This document shows positions 27,156 to 37,145 of a DNA stretch of 64,000 bases, piece after piece. Made by a program: the position numbers and the translations under genes. The stretch covers positions 1,178,001 to 1,242,000 of the forward strand of contig NC_007498.2 of the NCBI RefSeq assembly GCF_000012885.1, read 5' to 3'. Source of the DNA: Syntrophotalea carbinolica DSM 2380 (GTDB lineage: Bacteria > Desulfobacterota > Desulfuromonadia > Desulfuromonadales > Syntrophotaleaceae). A model generated the notes under the pieces. The model was not told where the DNA came from, did no database searches, and saw only the letters and a list, made by a program, of their open reading frames with translations. The number at the start of each line of letters is the position of its first letter. Position 1 is the first letter of the stretch.

Positions 27156-27971
27156 TTAGAGGTTCTGAGCGCGCTTCACGACCTCGGCGTATTGTTCGCA
27201 ATATTCCGGGCGCTCCTCGCGGTGCAGGATGCCGGTGACGATTTTGCCTTCCAGGTCTTCTTTGGCCATGGTGGCTGCCTTGGCGACCGGAACGGCCAGT
27301 TCCTTGAAGCGTTTCATCATGTCGACGACGGACCGGAACTTGTTACGGCGACCGTAGGTGGTGGGGCAATCGTCAAGGACTTCGATAACCGCCATCCCTT
27401 TGTGACGGATGCCTTCGGCGATCAGTTTGTCGATCTGCGTTGCATGGAAAGAGGTGGTTCGCGCAACGAAGGTGGCGCCGGCACCGATGGCGAGCTTGCT
27501 GATGTCGAACACCGGGTCCGGATTGCCGTAAGGCGTGGTCGAGGCCCGGTCTCCGGTGGGGGTACAGGGCGAGAACTGCCCGCCCGTCATGCCGTAGATG
27601 AAGTTGTTGCAGATGACGTAGGTCATATCGATATTGCGACGGCAGGCATGGATGAAATGGTTGCCGCCGATGGCGACACCGTCGCCGTCGCCGCCGACCA
27701 CAAGCACGTTCATTTCCGGCTTGGCCATTTTGATGCCGGTGGCGAAAGCCGCGGCACGGCCATGAGCGGTATGCAGCGTATTGAAATCGACATAACCGGG
27801 CAGCCGACTGGCACAACCGATGCCGGATACGATAGCGGTATTGTCCTTGTCCAGTTCGCAGGTATCGATAGCCCGCAACAGCCCCTTGAGGATAATGCCG
27901 TGGCCGCAGCCAGGACACCAGATATGGGGCAGTTTTCCGGGGCGCAGATATTTTTCGTAATCAAATGCCAT
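27156..27971 (-). CDS. korB: 2-oxoacid:ferredoxin oxidoreductase, beta subunit (TPP-binding)
   Basis: The 271-residue thiamine-diphosphate subunit, with WCPGCGHGIILK near residue 18, the diphosphate-binding GGDGDGVAIGGNHF near 94, and NNFIYGMTGGQFSP. It starts two bases after korA stops, and korC follows by 23 bases. It forms the catalytic heart of the ferredoxin-reducing complex with korA. Confidence 0.93.
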   Translation of the reverse strand: MAFDYEKYLRPGKLPHIWCPGCGHGIILKGLLRAIDTCELDKDNTAIVSGIGCASRLPGYVDFNTLHTAHGRAAAFATGIKMAKPEMNVLVVGGDGDGVAIGGNHFIHACRRNIDMTYVICNNFIYGMTGGQFSPCTPTGDRASTTPYGNPDPVFDISKLAIGAGATFVARTTSFHATQIDKLIAEGIRHKGMAVIEVLDDCPTTYGRRNKFRSVVDMMKRFKELAVPVAKAATMAKEDLEGKIVTGILHREERPEYCEQYAEVVKRAQNL

Positions 27972-27973
27972 GG

Positions 27974-29107
27974 CTAGCAGACCTCCTTGACTTTATCGAT
28001 GATCTGGGAGGGGCTGATCGGTTCTCCATCGACCCGGCCGATGCCGTGCAGGGCGCAGGAGCCTTTGGTCACGCGCTCCACTTCAAGGATCATCTGGCCC
28101 AGATTCATTTCCGGAACGATGATGGTTTTTGTCTGGTCGGCCAATTCGGCGATGCGGCGCTCCGGGAAAGGCCACAGGGTGATGGGGCGGAACAGGCCGG
28201 CCTTGACTCCCTGCTCGCGCAGTTCGTTGACGGCGTGACGCGCGGAGCGGCTGATGGTGCCGATGGCGACGATAACGATTTCCGCATCATCGATCAGATA
28301 TTCTTCGTTCTTTTCGATGTCGTTGCGGTTGGCTTCCACCTTGCGGAGCTGGCGACGCTCTTCGGCATCGACCAGCTTGGCTTTGGTGGTGGGAAAACCG
28401 TCGGCCGCTTTGTTGAGTCCTGTTACGTGGTACCGGTACCCCGAGCCAAACGCGGCCAGCGGCGGCACGTCGCCAAAGCTCGGATCGAAGGGCAGGTACT
28501 GGTCGGGCGATACCGGCGGCTCCTGGCGGCTGACAACCTCGAGGTCGCCTGGTTCGGGCAGCTCGATACGCTCGCGCATATGGCCGTTGATTTCGTCCAG
28601 AAGGATTTGCACCGGCATGCGGTAGGTTTCGGCCAGATTGAAAGCGCGCACCGTTTCGGTAAAGATCTCCTGGCAGGACGCCGGTGCAACGGCAATGGCC
28701 GCATGGTCGCCGTGGGTACCCCAACGGGCCTGCATGATGTCCGACTGGCTGGGGCCGGTCGGCATGCCTGTGGAGGGGCCGCCGCGCATGACGTTGACGA
28801 TGACGCAGGGAATTTCGGCGATGCAGGCGTAGCCGATGAGTTCCTGCTTGAGAGAGATGCCGGGTCCGGAACTGGCCGTCAGGGCCTTGGCGCCTGTCAA
28901 GGACGCACCAAGCACCGAAGCCATGGCCCCGATTTCGTCTTCCATCTGTATGAATTTTCCGTCGGTTTTGGGCAGTTCCTTGGCCATGATCTCGGCCACC
29001 TCGGTCGAGGGGGTGATGGGGTAACCGCCAAAGAAGCTGCAACCGGCGTACAGGGCACCGTAAGCGCAGGCTTCGTTTCCCTGCAATAAGGCAATTTTTT
29101 TAGCCAC
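27974..29107 (-). CDS. korA: 2-oxoacid:ferredoxin oxidoreductase, alpha subunit
   Basis: The 377-residue subunit with the CoA and pyrimidine-binding region: GCSFFGGYPITPSTEV, TASSGPGISLKQELIGYA, GGPSTGMPTGPSQSD. It starts with GTG 29107, nine bases after AGGAGG. It pairs with the beta subunit and with the ferredoxin-like subunit encoded just upstream. The domain set (no gamma fusion at the N terminus) fits the KorA four-gene type. Confidence 0.93.
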   Translation of the reverse strand: MAKKIALLQGNEACAYGALYAGCSFFGGYPITPSTEVAEIMAKELPKTDGKFIQMEDEIGAMASVLGASLTGAKALTASSGPGISLKQELIGYACIAEIPCVIVNVMRGGPSTGMPTGPSQSDIMQARWGTHGDHAAIAVAPASCQEIFTETVRAFNLAETYRMPVQILLDEINGHMRERIELPEPGDLEVVSRQEPPVSPDQYLPFDPSFGDVPPLAAFGSGYRYHVTGLNKAADGFPTTKAKLVDAEERRQLRKVEANRNDIEKNEEYLIDDAEIVIVAIGTISRSARHAVNELREQGVKAGLFRPITLWPFPERRIAELADQTKTIIVPEMNLGQMILEVERVTKGSCALHGIGRVDGEPISPSQIIDKVKEVC

Positions 29108-29134
29108 TTTGATAGACCTCCTGAGAAAAAGGAT

Positions 29135-29326
29135 TCAATCCTTGTGGACTTTGATAGCAAAATCGGGGCAGCGTAATTCGCACTGCATACAACCGATACA
29201 GGCGTCTGGTCTGACGACCTTTACCAGAAAGCCATCCATTTCCAATACATTGGTGGGACAAAATTCCACACAGATACTGCAACCTTTGCAGTACTGTTCG
29301 GTGATTTCCAATCGAGGGGTACTCAT
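29135..29326 (-). CDS. korD: 2-oxoacid:ferredoxin oxidoreductase, delta (ferredoxin) subunit
   Basis: A 63-residue protein with two 4Fe-4S motifs, CKGCSICVEFCP and CIGCMQCELRCP, that passes electrons out of the complex. AAGGAG precedes ATG 29326. It is the first gene of the korDABC operon, 27 bases ahead of korA. Confidence 0.92.
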   Translation of the reverse strand: MSTPRLEITEQYCKGCSICVEFCPTNVLEMDGFLVKVVRPDACIGCMQCELRCPDFAIKVHKD

Positions 29327-29546
29327 TCCCGGATTCTCCTTGTTAACCTTTAACCGGTGGGGCCGGTTTTTATGGCATCTCGCCGATTGTGAACAAAACC
29401 ATCAAGCATCCTAACATGTTTACGCCGGCCGATTGTAATTTTTTTTTCATTGAACGGTCATCGGGGGGATAGGGTTGCCGGAAGTAAAATTGCGGGGACC
29501 GGTCGGGAGGGAGATCCTCGCCACCGTTAACATGGCGACCGGCCGT

Positions 29547-29573
29547 CCCCTCTCCCCGGCTCGGGGAGAGGGG
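29547..29573 (-). terminator. GC-rich hairpin after the MFS gene
   Basis: A perfect 12-bp stem (CCCCTCTCCCCG with its complement) and a 3-base loop, only 7 bases beyond the MFS stop. There is no T run, so it may be a terminator, an mRNA 3' stabiliser, or an attenuator ahead of kor. Confidence 0.6.
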
Positions 29574-29580
29574 CGATATG

Positions 29581-30795
29581 TCAGGGCTCAGTCCGCCGGA
29601 TGTTGCGGGGAATGGCGATCAGGTTGATGGCGATTCCGGCCAAGGCCATGGCAGCCGTTACGTAAAAGGCGTATTGATAACTGCCGAAATGATCTTTGAT
29701 CAGGCCGGACGTCAATCCGCCAGCGAGAGCACCGGCTCCGTAAGCGGTGAATACGAATCCGTAGTTTTTGCAATAGTGCAGGGCGCCGAACAGATTGACC
29801 GTCGACACGGGGGCGATGGCCAACCAGCCGCCGAGGGCCAGCCAGAGCAGGGAAAAAGCCACGAAGTAAATGCCCGCGTCCCCGGACCCGGCCACCAGCA
29901 GACATATCGAAGCCGCGGTGATGAGGATGTACGACATGCCTATGGCGGCACGGGTGCCGAATCTGTCGGTCAGGGATCCGAACAGGGGGCGACCCAGGGC
30001 ATTGAATACGGCAAAGGCCGATACCGCAAAGGCGGCTGTTTCCGGTTTCAGGCGGATGATTTCCTGAGCTACGGGACTGGTGACCGAGATGGCCATAAGA
30101 CCGGCGAAGGTGCCGATGGCGTAGCAGATCCAGAGTCCGTAAAAGGATCGGGTTTTAAGCATGTCCATGGTATCCGTGTCCGCCATGGCAGCGGCCTGGG
30201 ACTCCGCGGATTGCCCGACGGGCGGTTTGTCCGGAAACCGCAGGAAAAAAGCCAGCACGGTGATACATAAAAAGAAGACCACGCCGAAGATGCGAAAGGT
30301 TGGCAAAACGCCATAGCTTTCGATGAGACGCACGGCGACGGGGGCCGTAAGAAACGGCGATAGCCCGAATCCGGCCAAGGTCAGGCCAACGGCCAGGCCT
30401 TTTTTGCGTGGAAACCACCGGGCCGCCACCGCCAGGGGAGCCCCGTAGATCAGGCCGACCCCGATCCCTCCGAACACCCCGTAGGTGAGCGACAGGGTTG
30501 TGATCCCCGTCGCCGATCCCGAGACGAACCATGCCGCGGAAAGGATGGCCCCTCCGATCAATGTGGTTCGCCCCGGTCCCAGTCTTTCGATAAGACCGCC
30601 GGCAAAGGGCATGGCCAAGGCATAGAAACAGAGAAACAGCATGTAGGGCCAGCCGCTCTGGGTGGCACCGATACCGAAAAGGTCCTCCAGGGGTTTCCTG
30701 AAAACGCTCCATGAATAGATGGTCCCCATGCATACAAAAATCGCCATGCCGGCGATGATATAGACATACGGAGCATACTTTTTACTGATGGGCAT
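29581..30795 (-). CDS. MFS transporter, oxalate/formate antiporter (OFA) family
   Basis: A 404-residue inner-membrane transporter with twelve predicted helices. The start (YVYIIAGMAIFVCMGTIYSWSVFRKPLED) is characteristic of OFA-type carriers, and the loops GGLIERLGPGRT and SLTDRFGTR are the MFS motif-A positions. OFA members carry oxalate, formate, lactate or other small monocarboxylates. The location between kor and nifJ-purE suggests a fermentation or electron-donor acid, but the substrate is not readable. Confidence 0.85.
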   Translation of the reverse strand: MPISKKYAPYVYIIAGMAIFVCMGTIYSWSVFRKPLEDLFGIGATQSGWPYMLFLCFYALAMPFAGGLIERLGPGRTTLIGGAILSAAWFVSGSATGITTLSLTYGVFGGIGVGLIYGAPLAVAARWFPRKKGLAVGLTLAGFGLSPFLTAPVAVRLIESYGVLPTFRIFGVVFFLCITVLAFFLRFPDKPPVGQSAESQAAAMADTDTMDMLKTRSFYGLWICYAIGTFAGLMAISVTSPVAQEIIRLKPETAAFAVSAFAVFNALGRPLFGSLTDRFGTRAAIGMSYILITAASICLLVAGSGDAGIYFVAFSLLWLALGGWLAIAPVSTVNLFGALHYCKNYGFVFTAYGAGALAGGLTSGLIKDHFGSYQYAFYVTAAMALAGIAINLIAIPRNIRRTEP

Positions 30796-30947
30796 TATTT
30801 TTCCTTCCGTGATCTGAGAGCTTGCCGCAAAACTCCTCCATGGATATTGCAGAGCCGCGGGCCTCAGGGACTTGTCCGGCTTGTTTCATAAACGGAGAGG
30901 TGTCGCGAGTCTCCCACAGACGGGTGCAATCCGCCATGCAGGGGTGG

Positions 30948-31445
30948 CTAGCGGCGTTCCTGGAGTTTGCGGTCCTTCGCTTCAACCTCGGTGGCCATCT
31001 GCTGCCGGTAGGCCAGAAGTTTGCCGGACAATTCCGCATCGCCGAGGGCAAGGATCTGAGCCGCGAGCAGGGCGGCGTTTTTGGCGCCGGCTTTGCCGAT
31101 GGCGGTGGTGGCCACGGGGATGCCTCCGGGCATCTGGACGATGGCGTACAGAGCGTCCACGCCGTTGAGAGGGCCACCACCCATGGGTACGCCGATGACC
31201 GGCAGAATGGTGCCCGCTGCAACCACGCCCGGCAGGTGGGCGGCGAGACCGGCCGCAGCGATAATGACCTGAATGCCTCGGTCGGCGGCGCCTTCGACCA
31301 GAGCGGCGGTTTTTTGCGGCGTGCGATGAGCCGAGGCGATGCGCATTTCGTAGGGGATAGCGAATTGTTCGAGGATTTTGGCGGTTTCTTCCATTACCGG
31401 GCAGTCGGAATCGCTGCCCATGACGATCAACACCTTGGGGTTCAT
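30948..31445 (-). CDS. purE: N5-carboxyaminoimidazole ribonucleotide mutase
   Basis: Rearranges N5-CAIR to CAIR in purine synthesis. The 165-residue protein has the class I signatures: MGSDSDCPVMEET near the start, SAHRTPQKTAAL near residue 43, and MGGGPLNGVDALYAI. No purK is adjacent. It stands alone between nifJ (upstream) and the MFS gene, 152 bases before the latter. Confidence 0.94.
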   Translation of the reverse strand: MNPKVLIVMGSDSDCPVMEETAKILEQFAIPYEMRIASAHRTPQKTAALVEGAADRGIQVIIAAAGLAAHLPGVVAAGTILPVIGVPMGGGPLNGVDALYAIVQMPGGIPVATTAIGKAGAKNAALLAAQILALGDAELSGKLLAYRQQMATEVEAKDRKLQERR

Positions 31446-31603
31446 GGATACTCCTGTATGTTTGTGTCAGGAATCTGGCTGGTTATTTGGCTCAGGTTTA
31501 ACTTTAACCCAGTCGGAAGGCTATCGGATTTATAAAATCCGGATCGAATCGGTATTGGAGCTAGGTGCATAACCACAAACGCCAGATAGCCGTGCGCGTG
31601 AAA

Positions 31604-31633
31604 GCCATGCCGCCCCGGAAGGAGCGGCATGGC
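31604..31633 (-). terminator. Terminator after nifJ
   Basis: A perfect 10-bp stem (GCCATGCCGC with its complement) and a 10-base loop, 28 bases downstream of nifJ on its strand, followed by TTT. Confidence 0.75.
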
Positions 31634-31661
31634 CCGATCGAAGGTTTTCGATTTTTGCGGA

Positions 31662-34600
31662 TTAATCCGCCAGTTTTTGATAAAGGGCGAAACGGCGACG
31701 GGCCCAGGCGTCGGCCCGCTCGATAAGCTCGCCGGCCGCATCGGGATTGACCTTTTTCAGCGCCCGGAAGCGGTTCTGGGTGTCGGCAAACTCCCCGAAG
31801 GAGAGGGTCGGTGCCTTGCTGTCGAGTTGCAGCGGGTTCAGGTCCTTAGCGGCCCGCTCCGGGTTGTAGCGGTACAGGGGCCAGTGGCCGCAGGATACCG
31901 CTTTTTTCTGGGTGTCGATCCCTTTAGTCATATCGATGCCATGGGCGATGCAGTGGGCATAGGCAATGATGATGGACGGTCCGTCAAACGCTTCCGCCTC
32001 CATGAAGGCCTTGATGGCCTGGGCCGGATTGGACAGGGAGACGCTGGCCACGTAGGCGGTGCCGTAAGACATGGCCATCATGCCGAGGTCTTTTTTGGGC
32101 ATGTTTTTGCCGCCTGCGGCAAACTGGGCCACGGCGCCAAGGGGAGTCGACTTGGAAGCCTGACCGCCGGTGTTGGAGTAGACTTCCGTGTCGAGTACCA
32201 GCAGGTTGACGTTCTTGTCCGTGGCGATAACATGATCCAGGCCGCCGTAGCCGATGTCGTAGGCCCAGCCGTCGCCGCCGACACACCATACCGATTTTTT
32301 CACCAGGTAATCGGCAAGGGTGGCGAGACGCTTGGAGGCCGGATCGTCGCAGTTGGCCAGCACCTGTTTGAGTTGCGCGACCCGGGCACGTTGCTCCTCG
32401 ATAGCGACCTGGGTGGATTGGTCGGCATCTCGGATGGCCAGCAAAAGGTCCTTGTCGGCCGGGCAGCCGGCACAGTTGCAATCGATAATCTGGGCCAGCA
32501 GTTCGCCGGCGGCTTCGCTGAATTTATCCACCGCCAGGCGCATACCGAAACCGAATTCCGCCGTGTCCTCGAACAGGGAGTTGGACCAGGCCGGGCCCCG
32601 TCCGTCATCGCGGGTGGCCCAGGGAGTGGTCGGCAGATTGCCGCCGTAAATGGAGGTGCAGCCGGTGGCATTGGCGATCAGCGCACGGTCGCCGAACAAC
32701 TGGGACATAAGTTTGAGATAAGGTGTTTCGCCGCAGCCCGAGCAGGCGCCGGAGAATTCGAACAACGGTTTCAGCAACTGGCTGCCCTTCAGGGTGTCGC
32801 GCTTGACCTTGGCCGGATCGGTTTCGGGCAGGGCCATGAAGAAATCCCAGTTGACAGCTTCCTGCTCACGCAGGGGCACCTTGAATTGCATGTTCAGGGC
32901 TTTGCGGGAAGCATCCTGGCGGTCTTTGACCGGGCACACTTCGACGCAGATACCGCAACCGACGCAATCCTCGGGAGCCACCTGCAGGGTGAATTTATTC
33001 CCCTCGAATTCCGCGCCGCGAGCATCGACAGTGCGGAAGGTCTGCGGTGCCTGCTCCAGGTAGGAGGCATCATAGATTTTCATGCGCAGGGTTGCATGGG
33101 GGCAGACGAAGGAGCACAGACCGCATTGGACGCAAAGGTGCTCGTCCCACACCGGAATTTCCAGGGCGATGTTGCGCTTTTCGTAACGGGAGGTGGCGGT
33201 GGGGAAGGTGCCGTCCGCCGGCATGCTCGATACCGGCAGACTGTCGCCCTGGCCGGCGATGATGGTGGCGACCACATCCTGCACGAAGGCCGGGGCCCCG
33301 GGAGTCACCAGCGGCGGTTTGCAAAGAGCGCTGTCGGCCGTTGCCGGGATGGTCACCTCGGCGATGTCGTTCAGGGCGGCATCGGCGGCACGGCAGTTCA
33401 TATCCACCACTTTTTCCCCGGCTTTGCCGTAGGTTTTGCGGATCGCATCCTTGATGGCGTCCAGGGCCGTATCCATGGGCAGGATGCCGGTAATCTTGAA
33501 GAACGCGGTCTGCATGATGACGTTGATACGCCCGCCCAGACCGATCTTTTCTGCGATGTCCACGGCGTTGATGACGAACAGCCGCAGGTTTTTGTCGATA
33601 ATCTGTTGCTGCACCTCGCGGGGGATCTGCTCCCAGACCGTATCCTTGTCGAACAGGGAGTTCAGCAGGAACATCGCGCCGGGCTTGGCCTTGGAGAGCA
33701 TGTCGCACTTCTCCAGGAAGGTGAAGTTGTGGCAGGCGACGAAGTCGGCGTTGCTGACCAGGTACGGCGAACGCAGCGGGGTCTTGCCGAAGCGCAGATG
33801 CGAAGTCGTGATCGTGCCGGCTTTTTTGGAGTCGTAGACGAAGTAGGCCTGCACATGGTTGTCCGTCAGGTCGCCGATGATCTTGATGGAGTTCTTGTTG
33901 GCGCCGACGGTGCCGTCGGAGGCGAGACCGTAGAACATGGCCGAGTAAATCCCCGAAGCGTCGTTGCTGTAGGAGGCATCGACGGGGAGACTGGTGCCGC
34001 AGACATCGTCCTCGATGCCGACGACGAAATGGTTTTTCGGTTCGGCAAGATCCAGGTTGTCGTAAACCGCCTTGACCATGGCGGGGGTGAATTCCTTGGA
34101 TCCGAGACCGTAACGTCCGCCGACGACGGTCGGTACGGATGCCGTGGCGGCTGCTTCGGCGATGGCGCCGCGCACGTCGAGGTACAGCGGTTCGCCGAGG
34201 GAGCCGGGCTCTTTGGTGCGGTCCAGTACCGCGATTTTGCGCACCGAGGCGGGCAGGGCTGCAAGGAAGGCCTCCGCGGGGAAGGGGCGGTAGAGGCGGA
34301 TCTTGAGCATGCCGACCTTTTCGCCGGCGGCGTTCATGGCTTCGACGGTTTCGTGCACCGTATCGGCGCCGGAGCCCATCAGGACGATGACCTTTTCGGC
34401 ATCCGGAGCACCGACGTAATCGACCAGGCGGTACTGGCGCCCGGTAAGCCCGGCGAGTTTATCCATTTCTTCCTGGACGATGCCGGGAGTGGCCCGGTAG
34501 AAGCGATTGACGGTTTCCCGTCCCTGGAAATAGACATCCGGATTTTGCGAGGTCCCGCGAAGCACCGGATGGTCCGGCGACAGGGCCCGGGCCCGGTGGT

Positions 34601-35204
34601 CGGCGATCAGGTCCTCGTCGAGCATGGCATGCATGTCGTCGAAGGTGAGCTCTTCGATTTTCTGGATTTCGTGGGAGGTGCGGAATCCATCGAAAAAGTG
34701 CAGGAAGGGAACACGTGAACGCAGGGTGGCGGCCTGCGCAATGAGAGCGAAGTCCATAACCTCCTGGGGGTTGTTGGAGGAGAGCATGGCGAATCCGGTG
34801 GAACGGCAGGCCATGACGTCGGAATGATCGCCAAAGATCGACAGGGCCTGGGCGGCGATGGCCCGTGCCGAGACATGGAATACCGTCGGGGTCAGTTCGC
34901 CGGCGATTTTAAACATGTTGGGGATCATCAATAGCAAACCCTGGCTGGCCGTGAAGGTCGTGGTCAGGGCGCCGGCCTGCAGGGCGCCGTGGACGGCCCC
35001 GGCCGCTCCGGCCTCCGATTGCATTTCCGTAACCAGGGGTACCGTCCCCCAGATATTTTTTTCGCCCTGGGCACTTTTGATATCCGATATTTCCCCCATG
35101 TTGGAAGAGGGCGTAATGGGGTAAATGGCGATAACCTCATTGGTAGCGTGTGCCACATGTGCCGCGGCGGTATTGCCGTCGATGGAAACTTTTTGTCGCG
35201 TCAT
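31662..35204 (-). CDS. nifJ: Pyruvate:ferredoxin oxidoreductase, single chain
   Basis: Interconverts pyruvate + CoA and acetyl-CoA + CO2 with ferredoxin. The 1180-residue single polypeptide has the expected fused order: alpha (IAIYPITPSSNMGE), gamma-like domain, two 4Fe-4S clusters (CVQCGLCSFVCPH, CVGCGICVEVCP), and the TPP domain with CSGCGETPYLKL and GDGWAYDIGYGGLDHV. Start ATG 35204 is preceded by AAGGAGAT; 13 upstream in-frame codons are not used. Divergent from a small winged-helix regulator, which may control it. Confidence 0.96.
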   Translation of the reverse strand: MTRQKVSIDGNTAAAHVAHATNEVIAIYPITPSSNMGEISDIKSAQGEKNIWGTVPLVTEMQSEAGAAGAVHGALQAGALTTTFTASQGLLLMIPNMFKIAGELTPTVFHVSARAIAAQALSIFGDHSDVMACRSTGFAMLSSNNPQEVMDFALIAQAATLRSRVPFLHFFDGFRTSHEIQKIEELTFDDMHAMLDEDLIADHRARALSPDHPVLRGTSQNPDVYFQGRETVNRFYRATPGIVQEEMDKLAGLTGRQYRLVDYVGAPDAEKVIVLMGSGADTVHETVEAMNAAGEKVGMLKIRLYRPFPAEAFLAALPASVRKIAVLDRTKEPGSLGEPLYLDVRGAIAEAAATASVPTVVGGRYGLGSKEFTPAMVKAVYDNLDLAEPKNHFVVGIEDDVCGTSLPVDASYSNDASGIYSAMFYGLASDGTVGANKNSIKIIGDLTDNHVQAYFVYDSKKAGTITTSHLRFGKTPLRSPYLVSNADFVACHNFTFLEKCDMLSKAKPGAMFLLNSLFDKDTVWEQIPREVQQQIIDKNLRLFVINAVDIAEKIGLGGRINVIMQTAFFKITGILPMDTALDAIKDAIRKTYGKAGEKVVDMNCRAADAALNDIAEVTIPATADSALCKPPLVTPGAPAFVQDVVATIIAGQGDSLPVSSMPADGTFPTATSRYEKRNIALEIPVWDEHLCVQCGLCSFVCPHATLRMKIYDASYLEQAPQTFRTVDARGAEFEGNKFTLQVAPEDCVGCGICVEVCPVKDRQDASRKALNMQFKVPLREQEAVNWDFFMALPETDPAKVKRDTLKGSQLLKPLFEFSGACSGCGETPYLKLMSQLFGDRALIANATGCTSIYGGNLPTTPWATRDDGRGPAWSNSLFEDTAEFGFGMRLAVDKFSEAAGELLAQIIDCNCAGCPADKDLLLAIRDADQSTQVAIEEQRARVAQLKQVLANCDDPASKRLATLADYLVKKSVWCVGGDGWAYDIGYGGLDHVIATDKNVNLLVLDTEVYSNTGGQASKSTPLGAVAQFAAGGKNMPKKDLGMMAMSYGTAYVASVSLSNPAQAIKAFMEAEAFDGPSIIIAYAHCIAHGIDMTKGIDTQKKAVSCGHWPLYRYNPERAAKDLNPLQLDSKAPTLSFGEFADTQNRFRALKKVNPDAAGELIERADAWARRRFALYQKLAD

Positions 35205-35714
35205 GCGTTCCGATCTCCTTGATTGTTGATTGTCGTCCTGCATCGGTAAACCGATGTTCTGTACAGGCCGGCGGATGGTTCATTGCAGAGAGACTTGACC
35301 GGCGGGGAAAATTTTGCCGGTTAGTTCCTTGACAATTGGGTCGATAAAGTTGTAATTAAATTCTCGCGTAAAAAAATTCGTATGTTGAAGGAAATTACCC
35401 AAAATCGAGTTGGCAAGTCAAGAAAATTTTGCATCCCTGGTCAATAAAGATACATCGTTTGAATCGGTCGGCCTGGTCCTGGGGCAGTCGGAGGGCAGGC
35501 CGCGATTTATCGACGATTTGCCGGGAAGGCCGGAAAGCGGCCGGTCGGCGCTTTACCGCCGGGGCAACGGCAGGCTGAGGTCACCACCGGTATTTTCCCG
35601 GCAGCATAACGGGGTACGTATGTGGTATGATTCACCACCAAACGGTAACCGGGCCGGTCGACCGCTTTTGCAAACATTGTGATACCACGGATGCTTTGAG
35701 AGTGGAGGAGCGTT
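35205..35714. other. 510-base divergent intergenic region
   Basis: Lies between nifJ (minus) and a winged-helix regulator (plus). It includes AT-rich sequence near 35330-35400 with TTGACA at 35329, and several G/C-rich inverted repeats around 35515-35580. A TTG-initiated 90-codon frame (35410-35682) has no ribosome site and no family resemblance. The region probably holds both promoters and operator sites. Confidence 0.55.
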
Positions 35715-36080
35715 TTGAAACCTTCAGATACGGATGCCTACCGGGACGATTTTCCCGGAGGGCACAAACAATGGACTTTTTTGAACAATCACGCCCATGT
35801 ACTTTTATGTCTGGCCAGAAACCCCGATATGGTGTTGAGAGAAGTGGCATTGCAGGTCGGTATCACCGAACGGGCCACGCAAAAAATTATAAAGGATCTG
35901 GTCGATTGTGGGGTTATCGAAAGGTACCGTGTGGGGCGTTGTAACAGCTATCGCATCCATCTCGACCTGCCTTTGCGCCACCCTCTGGAGACGCGACATA
36001 CGGTCGGTGAATTGCTGGCCATGTTTCTTACCGAGGAGGAAATGAGGCGGGCGCGATCGATGGGAATAGCAGGGGCCTGA
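35715..36080 (+). CDS. Winged-helix transcriptional regulator
   Basis: A 121-residue DNA-binding protein. Residues about 20-90 form a winged helix-turn-helix: HAHVLLCLARNPDMVLREVA, then GITERATQKIIKDLVDCGVIERYRVGR as recognition helix and wing. The C-terminal tail (HTVGELLAMFLTEEEMRRA) may dimerise. AGTGGAGGAGCG precedes the ATG. It resembles MarR/ArsR-like small regulators but matches no named one. Divergence from nifJ suggests control of pyruvate oxidation or of itself. Confidence 0.8.
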   Translation: MKPSDTDAYRDDFPGGHKQWTFLNNHAHVLLCLARNPDMVLREVALQVGITERATQKIIKDLVDCGVIERYRVGRCNSYRIHLDLPLRHPLETRHTVGELLAMFLTEEEMRRARSMGIAGA

Positions 36081-36084
36081 AACG

Positions 36085-36132
36085 AAATGCCGGACCGGGG
36101 ATTTTCCGTTACCCCGATCCGGCATTTTTTTT
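36085..36132. terminator. Terminator after the winged-helix gene
   Basis: A 16-bp stem with one mismatch (left arm starts AAATGCCGGA, right arm ends TCCGGCATTT) and eight T bases. It also lies just past the mdh stop on the other strand. Confidence 0.9.
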
Positions 36133-36166
36133 ACATCCATCCAACCAAACAGAACGAACGTCGGTT

Positions 36167-37123
36167 CTACAGAGGCAGGCTGTCGACAAGTTTTTTGACT
36201 TCGCCTACCGAGTGATCGAGCAGGGCCTGTTCATCTTCCGTCAATTCAAATTCGACGATCCTTTCAACGCCGCCGACGCCCAGGATACAAGGCACACCGA
36301 CATAGTAACCGCTGATCCCGAATTGGCCATCGAGCATAGCGCACACCGGCAACAGTCGCTTCTGGTCATGGATGACGGCTTCGACCATGGCGATGGCACT
36401 TGTCGCGGGGGAGATGAAGGCACTGCCGGTTTGCAACAGATGCACCACCTCGCCACCGGCATCCTGCGTGCGCTCGACCAGGCCGGCCATGACCTGGCGG
36501 GCTTTGTCTTCGTCGCCGTATTTGTTTTTCAGCAGTTCCAGGGCGGGAATGCCGTTGACATTGGCAAAACGTACAATAGGCACCATGGCGTCACCGTGTC
36601 CGCCCAGCACCATGGCGTTGACGTCGCGCACAGAAACGCCGAGTTCCCAGGCGATGAAGGAAGCAAAGCGCGCCGAGTCGAGGACGCCGGCCATACCCAT
36701 GATCCGTTGGGTAGGAAATCCGGTGATTTTCTGACACAGGGTTACCATGGCATCCAGAGGATTGGACAGTACGATGACAATCGATTCCGGGGCATGGGTT
36801 TTGATGCCCTCGGCGACCGTAACCATGATCCGGGCGTTGATTTCTATCAGGTCTTCACGGGTCATGCCCGGTTTGCGCGGGATTCCGGCGGTAACGACCA
36901 CGATATCGGCTCCGGCGATACAGCTGATATCATTGGAGCCGCAGAGCTGCACGTCGAAATTGGATATGGGAGCTGCCTGCGCGATATCCAGACATTTGCC
37001 CTGGGCAAGTCCGTCCTTGATATCGAACATGATGACATTGCCGAGTTCCCGCATGGCCGCGAGATGGGCAATGGAGTTGCCTATCTGGCCGCCTCCGATA
37101 AGGGCGATTTTAGGTTTGACCAT
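36167..37123 (-). CDS. mdh: Malate dehydrogenase
   Basis: Interconverts malate and oxaloacetate with NAD. The 318-residue LDH-like enzyme has the Rossmann motif [14 protein letters not shown], the substrate-binding loop ITAG-type [14 protein letters not shown] (Arg residues for malate), and the catalytic GGHGDAMVP. Length and motifs fit the [LDH-like] MDH clade common in anaerobes. GGAGGG precedes the ATG. It follows icd by 65 bases with a hairpin in between. Confidence 0.94.
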   Translation of the reverse strand: MVKPKIALIGGGQIGNSIAHLAAMRELGNVIMFDIKDGLAQGKCLDIAQAAPISNFDVQLCGSNDISCIAGADIVVVTAGIPRKPGMTREDLIEINARIMVTVAEGIKTHAPESIVIVLSNPLDAMVTLCQKITGFPTQRIMGMAGVLDSARFASFIAWELGVSVRDVNAMVLGGHGDAMVPIVRFANVNGIPALELLKNKYGDEDKARQVMAGLVERTQDAGGEVVHLLQTGSAFISPATSAIAMVEAVIHDQKRLLPVCAMLDGQFGISGYYVGVPCILGVGGVERIVEFELTEDEQALLDHSVGEVKKLVDSLPL

Positions 37124-37145
37124 ACTATTTTCCCTCCAGAAAAAG

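Noticed and set aside
27965-29089. A 374-codon frame opposite korA
   Set aside because: Antisense shadow of korA with low-complexity Gly/Asp/His content and no family signature.
31629-34718. A 1029-codon open frame opposite nifJ
   Set aside because: Long antisense frames are common opposite GC-rich coding sequence. The nifJ frame has complete domain motifs, the antisense one has none.
35410-35682. A 90-codon frame upstream of the winged-helix gene
   Set aside because: TTG start without a ribosome site, no recognisable domain, composition like non-coding DNA.
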